A stretch of 10,722 nucleotides of DNA, from assembly GCA_937872715.1 (NCBI GenBank), contig CALMTJ010000153.1:1-10722 (forward strand). The letters are read 5' to 3'. Position 1 is the stretch's first letter, and every line of letters starts with the position of its first letter. The notes beneath the pieces are model-generated. The model ran no database searches, had not been told where the DNA came from, and saw nothing but the letters and a program-made list of their open reading frames with translations. The translations under genes were made by a program, and so were the position numbers. Shown one piece after another: positions 1-5,849 of this stretch. The stretch is from an uncultured Methylobacteriaceae bacterium. GTDB taxonomy: Bacteria; Pseudomonadota; Alphaproteobacteria; Rhizobiales; Beijerinckiaceae.

Positions 1-659
1 GTCGAATGGTAGGGCAGCTCCTGGTGGAGCCGCTCGAAGATCTTCTCGCGCGTGATCTCGGCCGCCAGCATCCGGAGCGGCGCGTCCGAGATCTGGTCGG
101 CCGGGTAGAGCCAGGGGCTCTCGGGCATCGCGGCCGCGAGGCGCCGGCGCATCTCGTCCAGGCCATCCCCGGTCAGCGCGGAGATCATGAGCGTCTCGTC
201 GAAGGGGGCGGCCGCGTTCGCCTCGGCGGCGAGGCCGAGGAGGCGCGGGCGCTGGATCAGGTCGATCTTGTTCAGGACGAGGAGCTTGCGGCGGCGCACC
301 GCCTCCAGCCGGCCCAGGATCGACCGCACCTCCTCGTCGATCCCGCGCCTCGCATCGACCACGAGGCACACGGCGTCCGCGTCGCCGGCCCCTCCCCAGG
401 CGGAGGTCACCATGGCGCGGTCCAGCCGGCGGCGGGGCTCGAAGATGCCCGGCGTGTCGACGAAGACGATCTGGGCCTCGCCCTCGAGCGCGATGCCGCG
501 GACGAGCTGCCGGGTCGTCTGCACCTTGTGCGAGACGATGGACACCTTGGAGCCGACGAGGCTGTTCAGGAGCGTCGACTTGCCCGCATTCGGCGCGCCG
601 ATCAGGGCGGCGAAGCCGCACCGGGTCGGCCCGGCCGGAGCCTCGAGATCAGCTCCCAT
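1..659 (-). CDS. era: GTPase Era, 3' part cut by window edge
   Basis: Era is an essential GTPase that binds the 3' end of 16S rRNA and assists 30S subunit assembly. Translating the minus strand from the ATG at 659 gives 219 visible residues with all the expected G motifs: GAPNAGKST (21-29), the switch I region with KVQTTR (45-50), DTPG (68-71), NKID (130-133) and an SAL G5 motif. The frame stays open to base 1, so the RNA-binding KH domain (Era is normally about 300 residues) lies mostly outside the window. The ATG lies inside the end of rnc, and the two genes overlap by 11 bases in different frames, so era is probably translated by coupling to rnc. A G-rich stretch just before the ATG could act as ribosome site. 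The rnc-era pairing is common in bacteria. Confidence 0.97.
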   Translation of the reverse strand, partial: MGADLEAPAGPTRCGFAALIGAPNAGKSTLLNSLVGSKVSIVSHKVQTTRQLVRGIALEGEAQIVFVDTPGIFEPRRRLDRAMVTSAWGGAGDADAVCLVVDARRGIDEEVRSILGRLEAVRRRKLLVLNKIDLIQRPRLLGLAAEANAAAPFDETLMISALTGDGLDEMRRRLAAAMPESPWLYPADQISDAPLRMLAAEITREKIFERLHQELPYHS

Positions 660-1362
660 GCGCCCCCGCCTGCCAAACGCCCTCCCGCGTGAGGAGCGCC
701 TCGGCGGCGCTCTGCTCCGCCGCCCGCTTCGAGCCGCCGGCGCCCACCGCCTCGCCGATCCCGTCGATCCGAGCCGCCACGCTGAATAGAGGCGCGTGAT
801 CGGGACCGGTTCGCTCCACCACCGCGTAGGTCGGGGTGGGACGGCCATGCCCCTGCGCCCATTCCTGGAGGGCGGTCTTCGGGTCGCGTTCCGGCCGTTC
901 CGGCGCGCGCACCCGGTCGGCCAGCGCCCGCTCCACCAGCTCGCGCGCGGGCCGGTAGCCCCCGTCCAGGAACACCGCGCCGAGGATCGCCTCGGCCACG
1001 TCCGCCAGGATGGTGCGGTTGCGCCGGCCGCCCGACCGACCTTCCCCGGGACCGAGGACCAGGAACGGCCCGACATCCCAGGCCGTCGCGATCTCCGCGC
1101 AGGTCTCGCGGCGGACGAGCCGCGACAGCCGGTGGGACAGCTCGCCCTCCGTCGCCGCCGGGAAGGCCTCGAACAGCATCTCGGACACGGCGAGCCCGAG
1201 CACGCGGTCGCCCAGGAATTCCAGCCGCTGGTTCGAGCGCTCGGCCTCGCCGGCCGCGGCGCTCACGTGGGTCAGGGCTCGCTCGAGAAGGCCGGCATCG
1301 GCGAAGCGGTGGCCGAGCTTTCCCTCCAGCGCGGCCCGGTCGGCCGGAGCCCGTCGGGCCAT
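649..1362 (-). CDS. rnc: Ribonuclease III
   Basis: RNase III cuts double-stranded RNA, maturing rRNA precursors and processing some mRNAs. The 237-residue product has the signature NQRLEFLGD (44-52), with metal ligands E48 and D52, and the second acidic pair in ADVAEAILGA (D122, E125). A C-terminal double-stranded-RNA-binding domain starts near residue 160 (DPKTALQEWAQ) and ends with the GSKRAAEQSAAEALL helix. Length is normal for the family. An in-frame ATG at 1416 would add 18 residues, but it lies inside lepB. I chose the ATG at 1360-1362 because its A is the last base of the lepB stop (TGATG), a typical coupled junction, and the protein then begins at the usual point of the catalytic domain. 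Confidence 0.97.
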   Translation of the reverse strand: MARRAPADRAALEGKLGHRFADAGLLERALTHVSAAAGEAERSNQRLEFLGDRVLGLAVSEMLFEAFPAATEGELSHRLSRLVRRETCAEIATAWDVGPFLVLGPGEGRSGGRRNRTILADVAEAILGAVFLDGGYRPARELVERALADRVRAPERPERDPKTALQEWAQGHGRPTPTYAVVERTGPDHAPLFSVAARIDGIGEAVGAGGSKRAAEQSAAEALLTREGVWQAGAHGS

Positions 1363-2132
1363 CAGCGGATCGGGTTGAGAATGCGGCTCCAGCGCACGGT
1401 CCAGGGCCATTCCCAAACGTGCCAGGCCGTGGCGTTCTCGTCGATGGAGAAGAAGATGATCTCGGCCCGGCCGACGAAATTCTCATAGGGCACGAAGCCG
1501 ACGCTCGACTCGTCGCGCGAATCCGTCGAGTTGTCCCGGTTGTCGCCCATCATGAAGAAATGGCCCGGCGGGACGGTGTAGACGTAGGTGTTGTCCCAGT
1601 AGCCGCGATCACCGTCCCGTTCCACGACGCGGTGCACGACGCCGTTCGGCAGGGTCTCGTCGTATTGAGGCACGCTGACCGGCCGGCCATACGGGTCCGT
1701 CGTGCGGTAATCCTCGACGCGACGCCGCTCGACGGCCTTGCCGTTGATGTTCAGGACCCCTTCGATCATCTGGATGCGGTCGCCGGGAAGGCCGATCACG
1801 CGCTTGATGTAGTCGGTCGAATTGTCCTTCGGCAGCTTGAAGACGGCGATGTCGCCGCGCTTCGGCTCCGAATCGAGGATGCGTCCGGAGAAGATCGGCG
1901 GCGAGAACGGGACGGAGTGCTTCGAATAGCCGTAGGAGTACTTGGAAACGAAGAGGTAGTCGCCGACGAGAAGGGTCGGGACGAGCGATCCCGACGGGAT
2001 GTTGAAGGGCTGGAACAGCACGGTCCGGACGACGAGCGCGATGAGCAGCGCCTGCACGACGACCTTCACCGTCTCGAGCAGGCCGCCCTCTTCCTTGCGG
2101 CGCAACTTCGCGCCCGCTTCGACCCGAGCCAT
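1362..2132 (-). CDS. lepB: Signal peptidase I
   Basis: This inner-membrane serine protease removes signal peptides from Sec- and Tat-exported proteins at the periplasmic face. The 256-residue protein has a short basic N-terminus, one clear transmembrane helix (about 22-40), the nucleophile motif IPSGSL with catalytic Ser49, the YIKRVIGLPGD box with the general-base Lys110, and the C-terminal GDNRDNSTDSR box. The residue after the catalytic serine is Leu, where many homologues have Met, a mild variation. The frame stays open 22 codons upstream to 2198. I chose the ATG at 2132 because a GGAGG sits 6 bases before it and the protein then starts at the usual distance from the membrane helix. The gene follows acpS after about 100 bases and overlaps rnc by one base. 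Confidence 0.97.
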   Translation of the reverse strand: MARVEAGAKLRRKEEGGLLETVKVVVQALLIALVVRTVLFQPFNIPSGSLVPTLLVGDYLFVSKYSYGYSKHSVPFSPPIFSGRILDSEPKRGDIAVFKLPKDNSTDYIKRVIGLPGDRIQMIEGVLNINGKAVERRRVEDYRTTDPYGRPVSVPQYDETLPNGVVHRVVERDGDRGYWDNTYVYTVPPGHFFMMGDNRDNSTDSRDESSVGFVPYENFVGRAEIIFFSIDENATAWHVWEWPWTVRWSRILNPIR

Positions 2133-2138
2133 GCCGAA

Positions 2139-2143
2139 CCTCC
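2139..2143 (-). promoter_or_regulatory. Ribosome binding site deciding the lepB start
   Basis: The minus strand reads GGAGG here, six bases before the ATG at 2132. It rules in favour of this start over the in-frame codon at 2198, which has no comparable site. Confidence 0.8.
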
Positions 2144-2231
2144 GGCCCGACGTCTCCCGAGCCGCCCGGCCTCTAGACCAACGGGTCACGGCCCGCAATG
2201 CGGCGGATCGGGTGAGCCGGACCCGCCGGGA

Positions 2232-2633
2232 TCAGCCGCAAGGCACGGCTTCGATGACCACGAAGGCCTGCGCGAGCGGCGGGTCGTCCGTCAGCGTGAC
2301 GTGGATGCGGGGCTCGTGGCCGGCCGGCAGCATGCGGGCGAGGCGTTCGGCGGCGCCGCCCGTGAGACGCAGGGTGGGCCTGCCGCCCGGCAGGTTCACC
2401 ACCTCCATGTCCCGCCAGAACACGCCGCCCCGCAGCCCGGTGCCGAGCGCCTTGGAGCAGGCCTCCTTGGCGGCGAAGCGGCGGGCATAGGAGGCGGCAC
2501 GGGTCGCGCGCCCGTCGCTCTTCGCCTGCTCGCCCGGCGTGAAGATGCGGGTGGTGAACCGGTCGCCGAAGCGCGCGATGGAGCGCTCGATCCGGCGGAT
2601 GTCGCAGAGGTCCGAGCCGATCCCGAGGATCAC
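2232..2633 (-). CDS. acpS: Holo-[acyl-carrier-protein] synthase
   Basis: AcpS transfers 4'-phosphopantetheine from coenzyme A to a serine of apo-ACP, making the carrier active for fatty acid synthesis. The 133-residue product starts with the family hallmark GIGSDLCDIRRIE, where D8 is a Mg ligand. It also carries the second motif RFAAKEACSKALGTG, with E57 and K61 as metal and CoA contacts, and ends in the usual VTLTDDPPLAQAFVVIE strand region. The start is a GTG at 2633-2631 whose last two bases form part of the pdxJ stop (GTGA, a four-base overlap), so translation is probably coupled to pdxJ. The frame remains open upstream, but that part is only the off-frame reading of pdxJ. The pdxJ-acpS pair is conserved in many Proteobacteria. 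Confidence 0.96.
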   Translation of the reverse strand: MILGIGSDLCDIRRIERSIARFGDRFTTRIFTPGEQAKSDGRATRAASYARRFAAKEACSKALGTGLRGGVFWRDMEVVNLPGGRPTLRLTGGAAERLARMLPAGHEPRIHVTLTDDPPLAQAFVVIEAVPCG

Positions 2634-3379
2634 GAGGCGCCCGCCCGGCCGCGATCCATCGCGTCCCGCATGGCCCGCACGGCATCGGCCAGCCCGACGA
2701 AGATCGCGGCCGAGATCAGCGCGTGCCCGATGTTCAGCTCGACGACCTCCCGGATCGCGGCGATCGGGCCGACATTGTCCTCCGTCAGCCCGTGGCCGGC
2801 ATGGATCTCGAGGCCGAGCGAGGATCCATGGCCGGCGGCGCTCCGGATCCGGGCGAGCTCGGCCGCGACCCGGCTCTCGTCGCCCGCCAGCACGGCCTCC
2901 GCATAGGCCCCGGTATGGAGCTCGACCACGGGCGCGCCGAGAGCGTGGGCGGCCTCCATGACGGCCGGGTCCGGCTCGACGAAGAGCGAGACCCTGATCC
3001 CGGACTCGCCCAGCGCGACGATTGTGCCCGCGAGGCCCGGGGTGCCGAGGTCGAGCCCGCCCTCCGTGGTGCGCTCCTCGCGCTTCTCCGGCACGAGGCA
3101 GGCGGCATGAGGCCGGACCCGGACGGCCATGGCCACCATCTCGGGAGTGGATGCGATCTCGAAATTCAGCGGCGTCAGGATCTGCCGCTTCAGCCGCTCG
3201 ACATCCTCGTCGCGGATGTGGCGGCGGTCTTCGCGAAGATGTGCCGTGATGCCGTCGGCTCCCGCCATGATCGCCTCGTGGGCGGCCCGGCACGGGTCCG
3301 GATAGAAGCCGCCGCGCGCGTTCCTGACGGTCGCGACGTGGTCGATATTGACGCCCAGTCGAAGGTCGGGGGCCGGCAT
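2630..3379 (-). CDS. pdxJ: Pyridoxine 5'-phosphate synthase
   Basis: PdxJ condenses 1-deoxy-D-xylulose 5-phosphate with 3-amino-2-oxopropyl phosphate to give pyridoxine 5'-phosphate, the last ring-forming step of DXP-dependent vitamin B6 synthesis. The 249-residue TIM-barrel protein shows the conserved strand LGVNIDHVATVRNARGG (8-24), HLREDRRHI with catalytic His47, LNFEIA with Glu74, ELHTGAYA near 154-161, and EIHAGHGL with His197, the equivalents of E. coli His45, Glu72 and His193. A TTG fifteen bases upstream is in frame. I prefer the ATG at 3379 because AGGAG precedes it by six bases and the product then begins right before the first barrel strand. It is the first recognised gene of the acpS-lepB-rnc-era cluster. 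Confidence 0.97.
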   Translation of the reverse strand: MPAPDLRLGVNIDHVATVRNARGGFYPDPCRAAHEAIMAGADGITAHLREDRRHIRDEDVERLKRQILTPLNFEIASTPEMVAMAVRVRPHAACLVPEKREERTTEGGLDLGTPGLAGTIVALGESGIRVSLFVEPDPAVMEAAHALGAPVVELHTGAYAEAVLAGDESRVAAELARIRSAAGHGSSLGLEIHAGHGLTEDNVGPIAAIREVVELNIGHALISAAIFVGLADAVRAMRDAMDRGRAGAS

Positions 3380-3385
3380 GCGGGT

Positions 3386-3390
3386 CTCCT
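3386..3390 (-). promoter_or_regulatory. Ribosome binding site deciding the pdxJ start
   Basis: The minus strand reads AGGAG six bases before the ATG at 3379. The alternative TTG start at 3394 would lie upstream of this site, which argues against it. Confidence 0.75.
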
Positions 3391-3443
3391 GCAACGTCTC
3401 TGCGGTTCGCGGTCACGCGCCCGTAACGGCCGCGTCGGGCCGC

Positions 3444-3458
3444 GCCTGCCGGGCAGGC
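3444..3458. repeat. Small inverted repeat after the 66-aa gene
   Basis: GCCTGCC and GGCAGGC face each other around a single base, directly downstream of the small gene's stop codon. As RNA it would form a 5-bp hairpin with a 5-base loop. No T-run follows on the minus strand. It could weakly attenuate readthrough into pdxJ or be chance in GC-rich DNA. Confidence 0.3.
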
Positions 3459-3659
3459 TCACTTGTCGTTGTCGGTGGTGAGGTCCTCGGGCCGCAGCCC
3501 CTCGTCGGCCCGGCCGCCCTGGGCTTCGAGCGAGCGCGCCGCGACCAGGGCCTCGGCGAGGCGGGACGCCACCGCCCCGGCGGGCGGCCCGACCTTCTCG
3601 GCCTGCGACTTTGCGGCCTCGATCAGGGAGGCGAGGTGGGCGACGTCGTGGTGAGGCAT
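3459..3659 (-). CDS. Small hypothetical protein (66 aa) upstream of pdxJ
   Basis: I do not recognise this family. The 66-residue product is hydrophilic, with an alanine- and leucine-rich helical middle (about residues 8-45, VAHLASLIEAAKSQAEK and VASRLAEALVAARSLEAQ) and an acidic, charged tail. It has no signal peptide, no membrane segment and no cysteine, so it is probably cytosolic and perhaps a helical hairpin or a binding partner. A GAGG about six bases before the ATG at 3659 and a clean stop support a real gene. It shares the strand of pdxJ and ends about 80 bases before it, so it may be the first gene of the operon. The opposite strand also has open frames here, which lowers certainty. 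Confidence 0.6.
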   Translation of the reverse strand: MPHHDVAHLASLIEAAKSQAEKVGPPAGAVASRLAEALVAARSLEAQGGRADEGLRPEDLTTDNDK

Positions 3660-3851
3660 GTCCGCCTCATACCACCGCCGTCGAGCCGGTGCACGCCGAA
3701 GCCTCTTCGGACGGCGGCGCCAGGCGGGGCGCGCCTGACAGGCTTCACGGCGCAGGTCCAGTTCGGACGAAGCTGTGCGAAGTCGTCGCAGGCACGAGAG
3801 GACACATTCTCACCCTATTCGACGCTCGGCGCCTCAAATCATCCAGCCGCC

Positions 3852-3870
3852 TCGCTCGGTTTGCGAGCGA
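3852..3870 (+). repeat. Hairpin in the rlpA leader
   Basis: TCGCTCG at 3852-3858 and CGAGCGA at 3864-3870 form a perfect 7-bp stem around the loop GTTTG. There is no U-run after it, so it does not look like a terminator. It overlaps the left arm of the longer-range pairing described for 3863-4022, so the two structures would exclude each other. Confidence 0.55.
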
Positions 3871-3891
3871 AGATGCCGCGATATCGATGCG

Positions 3892-3909
3892 GAAGATCGC
3901 GCCATCTTC
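3892..3909 (+). repeat. Second local hairpin in the rlpA leader
   Basis: GAAGAT (3892-3897) and ATCTTC (3904-3909) form a 6-bp stem around the loop CGCGCC. Its right arm could instead pair with GAAGATG at 3869-3875, so it competes with the other leader structures. Confidence 0.45.
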
Positions 3910-3916
3910 TCGCCTT

Positions 3917-3946
3917 ATGAGGGCTCATGCTCTTTGCTGTTCGTGA
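3917..3946 (+). CDS. Possible nine-codon leader peptide before rlpA
   Basis: An ATG at 3917 opens a nine-codon frame reading MRAHALCCS, ending in TGA at 3944-3946. The TGA overlaps an in-frame rlpA GTG codon at 3943 as GTGA. The tandem cysteine codons near the end and the position just after two hairpins resemble a regulatory leader peptide. I see no Shine-Dalgarno sequence before its ATG, which argues against efficient translation, and nine-codon frames occur by chance. Low certainty. Confidence 0.2.
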   Translation: MRAHALCCS

Positions 3947-3960
3947 TCGTCAAGGATGTG

Positions 3961-4431
3961 GTGTTGAGAACAGCAAGATTGTTGGTTGCCGTTTCGGCGA
4001 TATCTGTGTCATCTTCGTTTGTGCTGACATCCGGTGCCGAGGCCGGGTTCCAGGATCTCGACCCTCCCCTTCCGCTGGCCGGCCCCGCGGATGGCGGCAC
4101 GCGTCGTCAGGGAAGGGATAACCGGGCGAGGCCTGTCGCGCGCGGTGCGCAGAGCGGTGTCGCCACGTGGTACGGGCCGGGTTTCCACGGCCGCAGGACC
4201 GCGAGCGGCGAGCGTTTCAACGCCGGCGCGATGACGGCGGCGCACAGGACGCTGCCGTTCGGAACGCGCGTGGAGGTGGTGAACGAGGCGACAGGCCGCT
4301 CCGTGATCGTCCGCATCAACGATCGCGGACCTTTCGGCCGCGGCGCCGTCATCGACCTGTCGCGAGCGTCCGCGGCGGCGATCGGAATCACGGGCTCGGC
4401 CCGGGTCCGGCTCGTCACGCTCGACGGCTGA
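3961..4431 (+). CDS. rlpA: RlpA-type septal ring lytic transglycosylase, short form
   Basis: RlpA proteins have a double-psi beta-barrel fold and cleave peptidoglycan glycan strands, preferring strands stripped of stem peptides. Residues 63-154 carry the family core: SGVATWYGPGFHGRRTASGE, FNAGAMTAAHRTLPFGT, VIVRINDRGPF and GAVIDLSRASAAAIG. The N-terminus (about 1-28, ending SGAEA) is a signal peptide without a lipobox cysteine, so the product should be soluble in the periplasm rather than a lipoprotein. No SPOR domain follows, unlike E. coli RlpA. The start is uncertain. AAGGA at 3952-3956 favours GTG 3961 or TTG 3964, while GTG 3943 or 3958 are also in frame. The first 60 bases are only 45% GC, far below the neighbours. 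The next gene is convergent. Confidence 0.88.
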   Translation: MLRTARLLVAVSAISVSSSFVLTSGAEAGFQDLDPPLPLAGPADGGTRRQGRDNRARPVARGAQSGVATWYGPGFHGRRTASGERFNAGAMTAAHRTLPFGTRVEVVNEATGRSVIVRINDRGPFGRGAVIDLSRASAAAIGITGSARVRLVTLDG

Positions 4432-4443
4432 GCGCCGCCCCAA

Positions 4444-4466
4444 GGCTCCGGGCGACGCCCGGAGCC
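4444..4466. terminator. Bidirectional hairpin between rlpA and tatC
   Basis: A perfect 10-bp inverted repeat (GGCTCCGGGC facing GCCCGGAGCC) with a 3-base loop fills most of the 38-base gap between the two convergent stop codons. No T-run follows on either strand, so it is not a canonical intrinsic terminator. Its placement suggests it ends or protects both transcripts. Confidence 0.6.
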
Positions 4467-4469
4467 GCA

Positions 4470-5264
4470 TCACGCGATGCCGGCGTCCGCCCGATCCCGC
4501 TTCCTCTCGGCCATCACCACGGCCAGGATGGAGATCTCGTAGAGGATCAGCGTCGGGGCCGCGAGCGCGATCTGGCTGATGACGTCCGGGGGCGTGAGGA
4601 CCGCCGCGACGACGAAGACGACGACGATGGCGTAGCGCCGCTTCGATTTCAGGAAGGTGGAATCGATGATCCCGGCGCGGGCCAGCAGCGTCAGGACGAC
4701 GGGAAGCTGGAAGCATATGCCGAAGGCGAAGATCAGCGTCATGATCAGCGACAGGTACTCGTTCACCTTGGGCAGGAACTGGATCTCGGGGTGATCTCCG
4801 GCCCCGAATTGCTGCATGTTGACCGAGAACTGCATGAGCAGCGGCATCGCCACGAAGTAAACGAGGAGCGCTCCCAGCACGAAGAGGACGGGCGTGGCGA
4901 CCAGGTAGGGCAGGAAGGCCTGCCGCTCGTTGCGGTACAGGCCGGGCGCCACGAACTTGTAGATCTGCGTGGCGATCACCGGAAAGGCGAGGAAGCCCGC
5001 GCCGAACACCGCGACCTGAATCTGCGTGAACAGGAACTCGAGCGCGTGCGTGTAGACCATGTGCGCCTTCTCGGGCGAACCGACCGCCCACACGTAGGGC
5101 TGCACGAGAATGTTGTAGATGTACTTTGCCCCCAAGAAGCAGGCGAAGAACATCACGACGAACGCGATGAGCGCCTTGATCAGCCGCCCGCGAAGCTCGA
5201 TCAGGTGCTCGAGGAGCGGAGCGCGGGAGGCTTCGATCTCGGCTTCGTCGGCATCCGTCCTCAC
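4470..5264 (-). CDS. tatC: Twin-arginine translocase subunit TatC
   Basis: TatC is the core receptor of the Tat pathway. With TatB it binds twin-arginine signal peptides and recruits TatA to move folded proteins across the inner membrane. The 264-residue product has the N-terminal HLIELRGRL motif, the conserved FVAPGLYRNERQAFLP loop before the third helix, a PKVNEYLS segment, and the six hydrophobic helices of the family, ending with TPPDVISQ before the last helices. The start is GTG at 5264-5262, overlapping the tatB stop as GTGA. The frame is open much further upstream, but that part is an off-frame reading of tatB. The C-terminal tail is short and charged (AERKRDRADAGIA). It is last in tatABC and faces convergent rlpA. 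Confidence 0.97.
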   Translation of the reverse strand: MRTDADEAEIEASRAPLLEHLIELRGRLIKALIAFVVMFFACFLGAKYIYNILVQPYVWAVGSPEKAHMVYTHALEFLFTQIQVAVFGAGFLAFPVIATQIYKFVAPGLYRNERQAFLPYLVATPVLFVLGALLVYFVAMPLLMQFSVNMQQFGAGDHPEIQFLPKVNEYLSLIMTLIFAFGICFQLPVVLTLLARAGIIDSTFLKSKRRYAIVVVFVVAAVLTPPDVISQIALAAPTLILYEISILAVVMAERKRDRADAGIA

Positions 5265-5794
5265 GCCGTGACGCCCTTGGGGGTGTCGGCTCCGGGGATG
5301 TCGGCCGCGGCCTGTTCGAGGCCGGGACCGGCCACGTCCAGCACCTGCCGGGGAGGCGGCGCGGGGCCGCCCGCCGCCGGATGCGGCGCGGATGGGGCGG
5401 GTTCGATCTGCGGTATCGGACCCGCCTCCTCGGCGACCGGCATGGCGGGAGCCGGTCCGGCGGAGACGGATGCGGGATCGTAGACGACGGGTTGAACGGC
5501 CGGATGGTCGATCGCGCCCTTCAGCTCGTCCCGGATCGTCTGGATGGGATTGAAGGCCGAGGACGCGGCCGAGGAGACCTGGCGGTTCAGCCCTTCGACC
5601 TCCTTGCGCACATCCTCGAGTTCGGCCTCCCGCATGGCCTCGTTGAACTGGCTCTGGAACTCGGAGGCGAGCCGGCGGACCTTCGTCGTCATCTGCCCGA
5701 CCGTCCGCAGAGCCTTCGGCAAATCCTTCGGGCCGATGACGATCAGCGCGACGCCGCCGATCACCATCACCTCGCCCCAACTCATGTCGAACAT
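5261..5794 (-). CDS. tatB: Sec-independent translocase subunit TatB
   Basis: TatB forms the substrate-receptor complex with TatC. The 177-residue product opens MFDMSWGEVMVIGGVALIVIGPKDLP: one transmembrane helix, then the conserved Gly21-Pro22 hinge, an amphipathic helix (about 24-45) and a charged helical stretch to about residue 75. A long alanine- and proline-rich tail (roughly 100-177) of low complexity follows and is probably disordered, as in other alphaproteobacterial TatB proteins. The FDMSW start distinguishes it from TatA. ATG 5794 is preferred. A second ATG three codons later (5785) would remove the usual MFD opening. tatB overlaps tatC by four bases and follows tatA after 55 bases. 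Confidence 0.95.
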   Translation of the reverse strand: MFDMSWGEVMVIGGVALIVIGPKDLPKALRTVGQMTTKVRRLASEFQSQFNEAMREAELEDVRKEVEGLNRQVSSAASSAFNPIQTIRDELKGAIDHPAVQPVVYDPASVSAGPAPAMPVAEEAGPIPQIEPAPSAPHPAAGGPAPPPRQVLDVAGPGLEQAAADIPGADTPKGVTA

Positions 5795-5810
5795 GACGAA
5801 CGCCCCGCGT

Positions 5811-5824
5811 CCGGGCGAGCCCGG
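5811..5824. repeat. Hairpin in the tatA-tatB gap
   Basis: CCGGG and CCCGG flank CGAG, giving a 5-bp GC stem with a 4-base loop between tatA and tatB. It could lower readthrough or stabilise a tatA-only transcript. It has no T-run, and such repeats are common at this GC content. Confidence 0.3.
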
Positions 5825-5849
5825 CGCCCCCTTGACCGCGCCTCGGGTC

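Larger units (their letters stand above)
3660..3960 (+). other. Gene-free divergent region and rlpA leader
   Basis: These 300 bases separate two divergent genes (the 66-aa gene and rlpA) and must hold promoters for both. I see no convincing -35/-10 pair. The left half is GC-rich with small inverted repeats, for example CCGAAG facing CTTCGG around three bases at 3696-3710. From about 3790 the composition shifts towards A+T and a cluster of inverted repeats begins, listed separately. Open frames here (for example a rightward one from 3775) have no ribosome site or recognisable product. Confidence 0.6.
3863..4022 (+). promoter_or_regulatory. Candidate structured RNA leader spanning the rlpA start
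   Basis: CGAAGATG (3868-3875) and GATATCG (3880-3886) are matched in reverse-complement order by CGATATC (3998-4004) and CATCTTCG (4010-4017). This gives 8+7 Watson-Crick pairs around a small 4x5 internal loop. Five more outward pairs, three of them G-U, would extend the outer helix to 13 pairs (3863-3875 with 4010-4022). The loop between the arms holds the AAGGA ribosome site and the rlpA start. The word CATCTTC also occurs at 3903-3909 and GAAGAT at 3892-3897, so the same arms can form shorter local hairpins instead. That is the layout of a mutually exclusive structure. I match it to no known riboswitch class. Confidence 0.35.

Noticed and set aside
1363..1416. Upstream rnc start at 1416
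   Set aside because: It would overlap lepB by 55 bases and add residues before the catalytic domain. The TGATG junction offers a better start.
1419..2906. A 495-codon open frame on the plus strand opposite lepB, acpS and pdxJ
   Set aside because: It is the antisense of three recognised genes with all their motifs. Its product is low-complexity Arg/Asp/His-rich, as expected for an antisense frame in GC-rich DNA.
2634..3416. N-terminal extension of acpS to give a 394-residue protein
   Set aside because: The extension is the pdxJ sequence read out of frame. AcpS homology begins exactly at the GTG overlapping the pdxJ stop.
3775..3960. rlpA start at ATG 3775 (218 residues)
   Set aside because: This would place about 60 Arg-rich residues before the signal peptide and has no ribosome site. 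AAGGA at 3952-3956 favours the starts near 3961.
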